Positions 1 to 8,264 of a stretch of 64,000 bases of DNA are shown here, in pieces. Where the stretch lies: NCBI GenBank assembly GCA_902826245.1, contig CADEEA010000005.1:1-64000 (forward strand), read 5' to 3'. A program made the translations under genes and the position numbers. Source of the stretch: an uncultured Alphaproteobacteria bacterium. Lineage in GTDB: Bacteria; Pseudomonadota; Alphaproteobacteria; Caulobacterales; Aquidulcibacteraceae. Numbering within the stretch: the stretch's first letter is position 1; each line of letters begins with the position of its first letter. The notes beneath the pieces were generated by a model. It was not told the origin of the DNA, ran no database searches, and worked only from the letters and a program-made list of their open reading frames with translations.

Positions 1-56
1 GGCCCCTCATAGAGGATCTTGGCCTTGCCTTCGTAGATTTTCTTGCGACGGGACAT
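1..56 (-). CDS. purC: SAICAR synthetase (PurC), 5' end only
   Basis: Only the first 18 codons are in the window; the gene runs off the left edge. The N-terminus reads MSRRKKIYEGKAKILYEG, the conserved opening of phosphoribosylaminoimidazole-succinocarboxamide synthase. This cytosolic enzyme joins aspartate to CAIR in purine synthesis. The ATG is at 56-54. It is divergent from a DUF1476 gene, a pairing I know from other alphaproteobacteria. The leader upstream of the start can form two perfect hairpins (80-100 and 116-135). The assignment is firm for the visible part, but nothing can be said about the rest of the protein. Confidence 0.88.
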   Translation of the reverse strand, partial: MSRRKKIYEGKAKILYEG

Positions 57-79
57 GTGGGAGCTCCCTCCCCGAAGGG

Positions 80-135
80 CGCTGGCGGCTCAAGCCAGCG
101 ACCAGAATCACAAAAGCGGGCCAGAATCGGCCCGC
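80..135 (-). promoter_or_regulatory. Two perfect hairpins in the purC leader
   Basis: CGCTGGC (80-86) pairs with GCCAGCG (94-100) across a 7-base loop. GCGGGCC (116-122) pairs with GGCCCGC (129-135) across a 6-base loop. Both lie between the purC start (56) and the divergent DUF1476 start (268). They would be in the 5' leader of purC if transcription starts beyond 135. A role in attenuation is only a guess; neither is followed by a T-run. Confidence 0.4.
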
Positions 136-267
136 GCGCGCCTCGGTTACAAGAACTTAGGGGAGAAGTGGCGGCGCCACAATTAGTACCGCTGCGTATG
201 GGAGTGCTGGTTGATCGGTTAGGCGGCTCCCATTATGGGAAAGAGCCCCGAGACGGAGACAAGCCGG

Positions 268-591
268 ATGAGCCAGTTCGACGATCGCCAGCGCGCCCAG
301 GAGAAGAAATTCTCTATGGATCAAGAGCTTGAGTTCAAGGCGCAAGCGCGCAGGGCCAAGTTAACCGGTCTTTGGGCGGCGGGCTTGATGGGGCTATCGG
401 GCGAAGCCGCCGCCGATTACGCGAAATCCGTCGTCGTAGCTGACCTTGAAGAAGCCGGGGCCGAAGACCTGTTCCGCAAACTCCGCGCCGACCTCGACCT
501 GCACGCAGTCCAACTCACCGACCACCAGATCCGCGCCAAAATGGATGAATGCCTGGCCGAAGCCCGTGCGCAGGTGCAGGCGGGGGTCTAA
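268..591 (+). CDS. DUF1476 family protein (ATPase inhibitor subunit zeta-like)
   Basis: This 107-residue soluble protein opens MSQFDDRQRAQEKKF and carries the motif RRAKLTGLWAAGLMG, both typical of the DUF1476 family. A member from Paracoccus is the zeta inhibitor subunit of F1F0-ATP synthase. The family is small, helical and almost confined to alphaproteobacteria. I chose the ATG at 268 because family homology starts there and GGAG lies about ten bases upstream; an in-frame ATG at 235 has no homology behind it. It is divergent from purC and ends one base before the stop of the next, convergent gene. Confidence 0.85.
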   Translation: MSQFDDRQRAQEKKFSMDQELEFKAQARRAKLTGLWAAGLMGLSGEAAADYAKSVVVADLEEAGAEDLFRKLRADLDLHAVQLTDHQIRAKMDECLAEARAQVQAGV

Positions 592-592
592 G

Positions 593-778
593 CTAGGGCG
601 TCGTTTCGCCCAGCACGTAGTTCACGAAGCGATCAGCCAGCGCGAACACGGCGCCCGCGTCGATAGCGCTGTCGCGCTTGTGCATATGCGCCATCAGCGC
701 CTGCTCCAGGGCGAAGCGGCGGACGTCGATGACGATGTCCTCGTCCCAAACGTCGTCATCGTCCATGTCATCGCTCAT
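593..778 (-). CDS. Small acidic protein of unknown function
   Basis: A 61-residue protein starting MSDDMDDDDVWDEDIVID, with a very acidic N-terminus and a helical remainder (RRFALEQALMAHMHKRD...ADRFVNYVLG). I do not recognise the family. The ATG at 778-776 is preferred: further upstream the frame runs into a palindromic repeat at 827-926 and stops looking like protein. The gene is convergent with the DUF1476 gene, with one base between the two stop codons. No membrane segment or signal peptide is visible. Confidence 0.6.
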   Translation of the reverse strand: MSDDMDDDDVWDEDIVIDVRRFALEQALMAHMHKRDSAIDAGAVFALADRFVNYVLGETTP

Positions 779-826
779 CGTTTTCCCCTTGTTATCGCCG
801 CACGCCTTATTCCTAAATCCGCGCCT

Positions 827-926
827 GTCATCCCGGGCTTGCGGAGCAAGACCCGGGACCCACGGGCAAACACACAGCTCCACGACCCCCTGGGGCCCGG
901 ATCGCGCTCCGCGCGTCCGGGATGAC
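827..926. repeat. REP-like palindromic intergenic element
   Basis: The outer arms GTCATCCCGG (827-836) and CCGGGATGAC (917-926) are a perfect inverted repeat. Inside are two further hairpins, CCCGGGCTTG..CAAGACCCGGG on the left and CCCGGATCGCG..CGCGTCCGGG on the right. This is the style of the GTCATCCCGG palindromes scattered between genes in many alphaproteobacteria. It sits between the small acidic gene and purB. It may act as a terminator or mRNA stabiliser; no function can be read from the sequence. Confidence 0.7.
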
Positions 927-957
927 GGCGAGCCGTGTTCAGCGGTGCTAGAGCGAT

Positions 958-2265
<1,308 letters not shown>

Positions 2266-2296
2266 GTGCGTTTGATGCGGCGCGCCGCTGCGCCCG

Positions 2297-3766
2297 TCAA
2301 CTCACGCGGTCCTTCTGCAAGGTGCGCCCGGCAAGCCAGAAATGCAGCGCCGGCCATGGCAGGAGCGCCACTACGCACATCATTGCGTATTTGAGCCCGT
2401 GCGCGATGGCGGGGGCGCATGCGGAGATCTGGGCGCCGTCGGGAATTGCAACACGCGGCGCTGGGGGCGCCGGTTGGCCACTCAGCAAGCTCATGAACGC
2501 GGCCCCCAAATCCCGCGTCGGTAAGATGCTCCCGCGCGCATCCGCCGCCATTTGCGCGCAGACGCCGGTCGATAGTCCTTCGGGCGCTAGTACTTGGTTG
2601 GCGAAATAATCCGAGAGGGCGCCCATGATTGGCGGGCCAAGCCCGTAGCCGATCAAATTGATGATCAAGAGCAGCAAGGCCGTCGAAGTAGCGCGCATGC
2701 GTGGCGGAGCAATCGATTGCACCACCGCGAAGCCTGGTCCGAGATAGAGGTAATGGAATATCGGCGCCACCATAAGGAAGGCGAAGGCAGGCCAGAACGA
2801 AGTTTGCAGAAAGGACAATAAATAGAACGGCAACGCCAACAGCACGCCAAGCGTGGGCAGCCACGAATAAACGCGCGGATGCTTGTGAGAGAGCCGATCG
2901 CTTGCAAAACCGCCGAGGAAGGTGCCGGCCGTCACCGCGAAACCGGCAATGGCGCCGAATGCCAATGAGGCTGGCAGAAAGCGGTCTTCGATCTCCGGCC
3001 CAAGTTCCAGAAACACGCGTGCAAAGTACGAGATCAGGAATTGCGCTGTCGAATAGCCGACCAGCGCCATCAGCGCCCCGCCCGCGGCCATGTGCCAGAA
3101 CGACGCCTTGCGGGCGATGGCTGCAAGTGTCTCGGAAAAACTTGGCGTGTTCTCACCAGCGCCCGCACGCGGCGGTTCTCGCACCGTGAACTTCAGAACC
3201 AGCGCAACGATGAGCCCAGGAGCGCCCAGGAGCCAGAATGCCCACCGCCAGCCGACAGTAGCGACGAACCACGCGCCGCCCACCGCAGCGAGCATGGTTC
3301 CGATGGGGATGCCTAGCCCCCAGATCGAAAGAGCCGAAGCGCGCCGGCTCGCGGGAAAATAATCTGAAATGACTGAATGTGACGGCGGCGTGCAGGCAGC
3401 TTCTCCGATTCCCACGCCGATTCGCGCCAGCGCCAGTTGCAGGAAGTTTCCGGCAAAGCCGCTGAGTGTGGTCATGGCGCTCCAAACAGCGGCGCCGAGC
3501 GCGACGATGGTGATGCGGTTGTGTCGTTCGGCGTAGCGCGCGATGGGAATGCCCATGAGGCCGTAGAGGATGGCGAAGGCGGGTCCGCCAAGCAGGCCGA
3601 GTTCAAAATCTCCAATTTGGAGATCGCGCTTCAATGCCTCCTGAACCACGCTGATCAAGCTGCGATCGATGAAATTGAAGACGTAAACCACCAGCAGCAC
3701 GCCCAGCGCATAGGCGCGGTAGCTCTTCGAGCCGTAGCCTGGATAGGGCGCCGGTGCATCGCTCAT
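2297..3766 (-). CDS. MFS transporter, spinster/sugar-phosphate-like
   Basis: A 489-residue inner-membrane permease with about 12 hydrophobic segments. The first helix ends FNFIDRSLISVV and is followed by the family loop motif GIPIARYAERHNR between helices 2 and 3. Helix 4 and what follows read ARIGVGIGEAACTPPSHSVISDYF, typical of spinster-type MFS carriers. The long loop around residues 390-440, rich in Ala and Pro with two Cys, is extra relative to a minimal MFS protein. The substrate cannot be told. It is upstream of purB on the same strand, but there is no firm evidence of a link to purines. Confidence 0.85.
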   Translation of the reverse strand: MSDAPAPYPGYGSKSYRAYALGVLLVVYVFNFIDRSLISVVQEALKRDLQIGDFELGLLGGPAFAILYGLMGIPIARYAERHNRITIVALGAAVWSAMTTLSGFAGNFLQLALARIGVGIGEAACTPPSHSVISDYFPASRRASALSIWGLGIPIGTMLAAVGGAWFVATVGWRWAFWLLGAPGLIVALVLKFTVREPPRAGAGENTPSFSETLAAIARKASFWHMAAGGALMALVGYSTAQFLISYFARVFLELGPEIEDRFLPASLAFGAIAGFAVTAGTFLGGFASDRLSHKHPRVYSWLPTLGVLLALPFYLLSFLQTSFWPAFAFLMVAPIFHYLYLGPGFAVVQSIAPPRMRATSTALLLLIINLIGYGLGPPIMGALSDYFANQVLAPEGLSTGVCAQMAADARGSILPTRDLGAAFMSLLSGQPAPPAPRVAIPDGAQISACAPAIAHGLKYAMMCVVALLPWPALHFWLAGRTLQKDRVS

Positions 3767-3911
3767 GAAGGGCTCCCCGCTTGCTCATGACGTTGTGACC
3801 GCGAGCGCCCACCGGGTCAAATCAGACAGGGTAACTTGGCGGCGTCGCGCGACGAACGCCTCCGCGGGCGTCCGCGGCGCGATGACCTCGCCCTCGCGGA
3901 CACCTTCAGCC

Positions 3912-4388
3912 TCAGTTGCTGACCAGTTCGGAAATCGTCAGCACGGTGGCGTGGTTTTGCGGGCCGCCGAAAGTGCCGACATAGATGTCGTAGAGGCCGC
4001 TCTGGGCGTTATCGAAGCGGATACCGGGGTTCATGCCGTTAAAGCCCCCGTCATCGTTGCAATACCAGCGGCCGTCCGGTGCATTGATCACCAGCGTGGT
4101 GTCAGCGTCCGAGGCAACCGAGATCGCCAGCGGCAAGCCAGAACCCGCGGTCCAATACAGGTCGAAATCGGGGGCATTGGCAATGAACCCTGCGCACTGG
4201 CCGCCGATTGTCTGGGCGGCATTGATCGACCCGCCAGAGACGATCGGCACGTTGTAGGGGTCAGGTTGGAAACCGGTCGCGAGGCGAACCTGGCCTTGGG
4301 TTGGGTCCAAGCCGGCGTCTTGCGCGTATGCATCCGCGCTCATGGCGACACAGGCAAGCGCCGCCGCCAGCAACGTGCTGATTTTCAT
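3912..4388 (-). CDS. Secreted protein of unknown function
   Basis: A 158-residue precursor with a standard Sec signal peptide (MKISTLLAAALACVAMSADAYAQ, cleavage near residue 23). The mature part has several Gly/Asp-rich strands and the stretch NAPDGRWYCNDDGG. That pattern resembles the beta-sandwich pre-peptidase C-terminal domains attached to extracellular proteases, though no protease domain is present. Two Cys residues could form a disulfide. The ATG at 4388 was chosen because the signal peptide begins there. It is followed on the same strand by the MFS gene after 145 bases. Confidence 0.6.
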   Translation of the reverse strand: MKISTLLAAALACVAMSADAYAQDAGLDPTQGQVRLATGFQPDPYNVPIVSGGSINAAQTIGGQCAGFIANAPDFDLYWTAGSGLPLAISVASDADTTLVINAPDGRWYCNDDGGFNGMNPGIRFDNAQSGLYDIYVGTFGGPQNHATVLTISELVSN

Positions 4389-4506
4389 ATTTCGACCCTT
4401 TTGCTCACGCCAACTGCTCGGCTGGCGCGAATCCACGTCCCACTCGGGGTTATTTAGGGTGGTAGGGCGCAAGTTGGCAAGAATAGACGCCAGTTGTCGG
4501 GCGCCC

Positions 4507-4764
4507 TCACGCGGCGGCGTGGAATTCCGGGACGTCGGCGGGCTCGGTTACCGTGATGCAGAGCCGGTCGCCCTGGATGGTGATTTCCCCCCGTGCGATC
4601 GGGTGGCCGTTGGCCAGGATCCAGAGCTGGTCGCTTTCCTTGGTGTCGAGCGGAATGACCGCCCCCCGCCCCATCTTCAGCAATTGCTGCATCGGCATTT
4701 TCGAGCGCCCCAGCAGGACGCTGAGCTCGACGGTGACATTGTGGACTTGGTTGCGTTGCGACAA
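4507..4764 (-). CDS. FliN/FliM-type (SpoA domain) flagellar switch protein, orphan
   Basis: An 85-residue protein that is essentially one SpoA (surface presentation of antigens) domain, the fold of the FliN C-terminus in the flagellar C-ring. Diagnostic stretches are VTVELSVLLGRSKMPMQQLL and a glycine-rich beta segment ending LANGHPIARGEI. I chose a TTG start at 4764 because GGAGAG sits 6-7 bases before it and homology starts there; an upstream ATG (4839) lies inside the divergent lipB gene. No other flagellar gene is nearby, so this may be a second FliN or a diverged relative. Its start is only 47 bases from that of lipB. Confidence 0.75.
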   Translation of the reverse strand: MSQRNQVHNVTVELSVLLGRSKMPMQQLLKMGRGAVIPLDTKESDQLWILANGHPIARGEITIQGDRLCITVTEPADVPEFHAAA

Positions 4765-4811
4765 AGGTCTCTCCAGATTCGCTACAATCGCCGCGAAAGG
4801 ATTGAGACGCC

Positions 4812-5477
4812 GTGAACGACACGATCGGCTGGGCGGCATCGCCGGGGCTTACCGACTACCAGGCCGCAGTCGTGGCCATGGAGACGCGCGCCGCGGCAAT
4901 CGCGGAAGGCCGCGCAAACGAACTGGTTTGGCTTCTGCAACATCCCCCGCTCTACACCGCCGGGGTCTCGGCGAAGGAAGCCGACCTACTCGCCCCGGAT
5001 CGGTTTCCGGTGTTCAGGACCGGGCGCGGGGGGCAATTCACCTATCACGGCCCGGGCCAGCGCGTCGCTTACGTGATGCTCGACCTGCGCAAACGCGGGC
5101 GCGACGTGACCCGCTTCGTTCGCGATCTCGAACGCTGGTTGATCGACACGCTGGCGCGTTTTGATATCGTGGGCGAGGTGCGGGAGGGCCGTGTCGGCGT
5201 CTGGGTGAGCCGGGAAGGCGGCGGTCGTGAGGACAAGATCGCCGCCATCGGTGTTCGCCTGCGCAAGTGGGTGAGTTTTCACGGCGTCGCCTTCAACGTT
5301 GCGCCCGATCTTGAGCATTTCGCCGGCATCACCCCATGCGGCGTGTCCGGGCCACAATTCGGCGTCACCAGCCTCGCCGACCTGGGGTTGGCCACGAGCA
5401 TGGACGACGTCGACGCAGCGCTGCGGGCGGCCTTCGAGCCGGTGTTCGGAGCGACCGCAATCGCGTCCCTCCCCTGA
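4812..5477 (+). CDS. lipB: Lipoyl(octanoyl) transferase LipB
   Basis: A 221-residue cytosolic enzyme that moves octanoate from acyl carrier protein to the lipoyl domains of 2-oxoacid dehydrogenases and the glycine cleavage system. The substrate-binding motif [12 protein letters not shown] is at residues 72-83. The catalytic Lys is in KIAAIG (Lys142) and the thioester Cys in TPCGVSG (Cys176). The start is GTG with AAGGATTGAG just upstream. It is divergent from the fliN-like gene, so the two share a very short promoter region. Full length for the family. Confidence 0.95.
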   Translation: MNDTIGWAASPGLTDYQAAVVAMETRAAAIAEGRANELVWLLQHPPLYTAGVSAKEADLLAPDRFPVFRTGRGGQFTYHGPGQRVAYVMLDLRKRGRDVTRFVRDLERWLIDTLARFDIVGEVREGRVGVWVSREGGGREDKIAAIGVRLRKWVSFHGVAFNVAPDLEHFAGITPCGVSGPQFGVTSLADLGLATSMDDVDAALRAAFEPVFGATAIASLP

Positions 5478-5555
5478 ACGCGCATCCAAACTCCAACGCC
5501 AGCGCATCCTCTCTGCAACTGGGCGCACCCGCCCGTTGCATGATGGAGCTGCAAC

Positions 5556-5945
5556 ATGAACCCGGAAATCTTCGTCCCGTTTGTTTTTTTTGGTTTTCTG
5601 GCTGCCGTGATCCTGGTGCCGACTATGCTCAAGGAGCGCACCAAACGCTCGGCCCATGATCTGGTCTCACAGGCCTTGGCGCGCGGGCAGAACCTCGATC
5701 CCGAACTCGTACAGCAACTGACCCAGAACATGCTCGACGAGGGCAATCGCGCTCGCAAGAGCCTCGGCAACGCGGTGATCCTGCTCTCATTGGCCGCCGC
5801 TTTCGTCGGCCTGGGATTTGTGTTCGGCTTCCAGGACGAAGACCACCGCGGCATCCTCGTCCCCGCCGTGATCCTGGGCGCTGTCGGGCTGGCGTACGCC
5901 CTACTCGCGATCATCGATTACGCATCGCGCAAACGCGCGGCCTGA
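5556..5945 (+). CDS. Small membrane protein, DUF6249-like
   Basis: A 129-residue protein with one hydrophobic segment at the N-terminus (residues 6-23) and two more in the second half (about 73-90 and 100-118). A cytoplasmic amphipathic stretch between them reads QALARGQNLDPELVQQL. This layout resembles the DUF6249 group of alphaproteobacterial membrane proteins; the family name is a tentative recollection. It stands alone and is followed 20 bases after the stop by a strong hairpin. Function unknown. Confidence 0.65.
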   Translation: MNPEIFVPFVFFGFLAAVILVPTMLKERTKRSAHDLVSQALARGQNLDPELVQQLTQNMLDEGNRARKSLGNAVILLSLAAAFVGLGFVFGFQDEDHRGILVPAVILGAVGLAYALLAIIDYASRKRAA

Positions 5946-5964
5946 TCGTCCCGGAATTTGCTCC

Positions 5965-5994
5965 AAGGAGGCCGCCTCTGCAGCGGCCTCCTTT
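5965..5994 (+). terminator. Hairpin terminator of the 5556 gene
   Basis: AAGGAGGCCGC (5965-5975) pairs perfectly with GCGGCCTCCTT (5983-5993) across a 7-base loop and is followed by TTTCG. It begins 20 bases after the stop codon. Confidence 0.7.
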
Positions 5995-6008
5995 CGCTTC
6001 ACAAGGAA

Positions 6009-6034
6009 GGGGCGCCTGCTTTCGCAGGCGCCCC
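6009..6034 (-). terminator. Hairpin between convergent genes
   Basis: GGGGCGCCTGC (6009-6019) pairs perfectly with GCAGGCGCCCC (6024-6034) around a 4-base loop. It lies 20 bases beyond the stop of the gene at 6055 on the minus strand, whose transcript it would close. It could also act as a second stop for the plus-strand gene. Confidence 0.65.
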
Positions 6035-6054
6035 GGCAAATGTTGCGCTAGACT

Positions 6055-6597
6055 TTAGCGTACGCGCCCCTCGAGTAGCGGGCGGCGACCGTCGCGGCCT
6101 TCGCGGAACGAACGTTCGTCGGCGTTGTTCCAGCCGCGCTCGTCGCGGTCATAGCGGCCGAAGCCACGATAATCGCTGTCGAAGCCACGCGTCTCCTGCC
6201 AGCGGTACCAACGCATCGGCAGGTGCGCCGCGAAGATGCGGTCGATCGGACGCCGGCTCCGGCCGTCGAACACGAACACGACGCAGCCGAAACGGTTGCA
6301 GCGGTCAGTGTAAGAATAGGTCAGGCCAGGTTGGAAGCGATACGGCCGGTCAAGCAGACGATAGAACATGCGATCATCACGGTTGACTTGAAAGACGCGG
6401 CCATCGTCGCGGATAGTGATATTGGCCCGGCCCCAGTGACGGCCATCACGGAAGCCGCGGTCGCCGCGATGTCCATCGTGGTAGCCCGCGTCACGGTAGC
6501 CGTCGCGGTCGCGACCAAAGTCTTGCGCCGAGGCCGGCGCGGCCATGCCCGCCAGGGCCAAAGCGGCGACAAGGCCGGCGAAAAGTTTGGTCTTCAT
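6055..6597 (-). CDS. Secreted Arg/Asp/Gly-rich protein
   Basis: A 180-residue precursor with a clear signal peptide (MKTKLFAGLVAALALAGMAAPASAQ, cut after Ala-Gln near 25). The mature protein begins with an Arg/Asp/Gly/Tyr-rich low-complexity stretch, has a central part with two Cys (DRCNRFGCVV), and ends in another RD-rich tail. I know similar signal-peptide RD-rich proteins in Sphingomonas and Caulobacter relatives, but no function. The start ATG follows a GAGGAGTAAAG stretch on the minus strand. Likely periplasmic or surface-exposed. Confidence 0.6.
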   Translation of the reverse strand: MKTKLFAGLVAALALAGMAAPASAQDFGRDRDGYRDAGYHDGHRGDRGFRDGRHWGRANITIRDDGRVFQVNRDDRMFYRLLDRPYRFQPGLTYSYTDRCNRFGCVVFVFDGRSRRPIDRIFAAHLPMRWYRWQETRGFDSDYRGFGRYDRDERGWNNADERSFREGRDGRRPLLEGRVR

Positions 6598-6757
6598 AGT
6601 CTTTACTCCTCGGGGGCGCCTTACAACGCCGTAAGTTCAATCACCCTCGAATGGGAGAATTGCACGCAACGCTTGAACCCAAGCTGAGCGGGGCGTTAGG
6701 ATTGCAGCCAGACGGGCGGGGAGCCCGTATTCACCAAAAACTAACCCTCTCACACCA

Positions 6758-6776
6758 CCGTCCTGAGTTTGGACGG
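6758..6776 (+). promoter_or_regulatory. Inverted repeat before the parA-like gene
   Basis: CCGTCC (6758-6763) and GGACGG (6771-6776) form perfect arms around 7 bases. The element ends 22 bases before the start codon at 6799. A second hairpin, ACGGGC/GCCCGT at 6712-6728, lies just upstream. Either could be an operator or a leader hairpin; autoregulation by ParA-type proteins is known elsewhere, but here it is inference. Confidence 0.35.
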
Positions 6777-6798
6777 CTCAATCAGGAAGGGCCAGAAT

Positions 6799-7671
6799 AT
6801 GCCCGCACGCTTGGTGTCAGTGATCAACATGAAGGGCGGCGTCGGCAAATCGACGACGACGGTGTCGCTTGCGGAAACGCTGGCGCTGCACCAGCGCCGC
6901 CGCGTGCTGATTATCGATCTCGACCCCCAAACCAACGCCTCGATCATGGTGGCGGGGCCGGAGAAATGGAACACGATGCGCGAAGCCGAGCGCACGCTCG
7001 ATTTCTATTTCGAGTCCTACATCGTTCAACAGAAACCGAAGCCGTTCAAGCAGCTGATCGAATCCAAGGTCAGCGATCTCAAGGGCAAACCGGAAGTGGC
7101 GCTGTGCGCGTCCGCGCCCGAGTTCCGCATCGTCGAACGCGACATGATCGAGAATTTCGTCAAGCGCGGCTTCCAGATTGACATGATCCAGAAATGGATT
7201 TGCGAGCGCTTCGCCAACGGCGTCAAAACCGTGATCAATGAGTACGATTACATTCTGATCGATTGCCCGCCAGGCATCTCATTGTTCGCGGAAGCCGCAT
7301 TGATTGCGGCCGACGCCGTGCTGGCGCCAAGCATCCCTGACTATGTGTCGCGGCTCGGCCTCATCTCGTTCCGCAAACGCGCACTGAGGTTGATAAACGA
7401 ACGTCGCGGGGGCCCCTCACAGCTCATGGTGCTCGCCACCAAATACGACGACGGGTTTTCGTTACATCGTTCGGAAGCGCAATTACTCAAGGACAATCTG
7501 GGCGAGGCGATGTTCGACGTCCGCATCCCCCAGCATGTCGATATCGCAAAAGCGGCCGAGTGGTCCGACACGCCGCGCACGTTCGATCAAAAATACGGCG
7601 CGATGGCGCCGATCGTGGCGAAGCTCGGGGAAGAATTCCTCGCCAAAGTGGAGCGCGCGCCGGCCTTATGA
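6799..7671 (+). CDS. ParA/MinD-type partition ATPase
   Basis: A 290-residue ATPase with the deviant Walker A motif KGGVGKST at residues 12-19, the A' motif LIIDLDPQTN and a Walker B-type stretch YILIDCPPG. This is the ParA/Soj subgroup that positions DNA or protein cargo through an ATP-driven dimer gradient. It is longer than MinD and lacks the N-terminal DNA-binding extension of plasmid type Ia ParA. The ATG at 6799 is preferred because GGAAGGG lies just upstream. Its stop overlaps the start of the next gene (ATGA), so the two are translationally coupled. No parB gene is adjacent, so the cargo is unknown. Confidence 0.85.
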   Translation: MPARLVSVINMKGGVGKSTTTVSLAETLALHQRRRVLIIDLDPQTNASIMVAGPEKWNTMREAERTLDFYFESYIVQQKPKPFKQLIESKVSDLKGKPEVALCASAPEFRIVERDMIENFVKRGFQIDMIQKWICERFANGVKTVINEYDYILIDCPPGISLFAEAALIAADAVLAPSIPDYVSRLGLISFRKRALRLINERRGGPSQLMVLATKYDDGFSLHRSEAQLLKDNLGEAMFDVRIPQHVDIAKAAEWSDTPRTFDQKYGAMAPIVAKLGEEFLAKVERAPAL

Positions 7672-8141
7672 GCCTCAACAAGACGCTAGACCGCCTGTTC
7701 GACGAAATTCGCCGCGAGGCGAAGCGCAATCCGGATTTTGCCGATCGTCTGGACGCAGTGCTGCGCGTCCATGAATCTCGGCGCGACGTGGACGAGGCGA
7801 CGATCGAGGCCGCGCGTGAGGATACGCCAGTTGAGGCCGATCCAAAGCCAACGAAGCCTAGCCGCAAACGCAATGCCGACGACACGTCAGCGCCGATCTC
7901 ATTCAATGGCGGCAGCGCGGCAGCGCTCAACCCCGCCGGCCTCTATAAGCGCGACGGCGAGGCTGCTTTAGAAGCGGCGTTGCGCGTACAGGATCTATCA
8001 GGCCTGCGCGCGTTGGTGGCCGAACACAATCTCGACCCCGCCGGGGAGACGCCAGCGCTCACCCGCGACGAACTCGCCGCCCATATCGTCGCGCAAGCCA
8101 AGCGCCGGGCTGAGCGGGATGAGAAGATGTTTGAGTATTAG
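7668..8141 (+). CDS. Uncharacterised partner of the ParA-type ATPase
   Basis: A 157-residue protein coupled to the ParA-type gene by an ATGA overlap. It has a charged helical N-terminus (MSLNKTLDRLFDEIRREAKR), a Lys/Pro-rich linker at about 60-85 and a C-terminal helical block of about 70 residues ending ERDEKMFEY. The block LSGLRALVAEHNLDP resembles a small helical domain I recall in uncharacterised bacterial proteins, but I cannot name it. No Cys, membrane segment or catalytic motif is seen. Inference: it is the adaptor or cargo-binding partner of the ATPase, or its DNA-binding partner through the basic linker. Confidence 0.6.
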   Translation: MSLNKTLDRLFDEIRREAKRNPDFADRLDAVLRVHESRRDVDEATIEAAREDTPVEADPKPTKPSRKRNADDTSAPISFNGGSAAALNPAGLYKRDGEAALEAALRVQDLSGLRALVAEHNLDPAGETPALTRDELAAHIVAQAKRRAERDEKMFEY

Positions 8142-8241
8142 GGATTGGGGAATAGGTATTGGGGGCTGGGGATTAGGGGCAGCTTTGGTCAACGATGCCC
8201 ATCCGCCCCATTCCTAATCCCAATCCCTATTCCCCAATCCC
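8141..8241. repeat. Long G-rich inverted repeat between the ParA operon and pccA
   Basis: GGGATTGGGGAATAGG (8141-8156) pairs perfectly with CCTATTCCCCAATCCC (8226-8241). A nested pair GGGATTAGG (8169-8177) and CCTAATCCC (8213-8221) lies inside. The arms are built of repeated GGGATT/GGGAAT words, unlike the codon-rich surroundings. It begins at the last base of the partner gene and ends 23 bases before pccA. It would form a strong hairpin in RNA and may end transcription of the upstream operon. Confidence 0.7.
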
Positions 8242-8264
8242 CAATCCCCATCTAACACCCCATC

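Noticed and set aside
827-926. CRISPR-like repeat
   Set aside because: It is a single palindromic element, not a regularly spaced direct repeat array; no cas gene is present.
2297-2864. Second minus-strand frame inside the MFS gene (2262-2864) as a separate gene
   Set aside because: It is out of frame within the C-terminal half of a continuous MFS protein and has no homology features.
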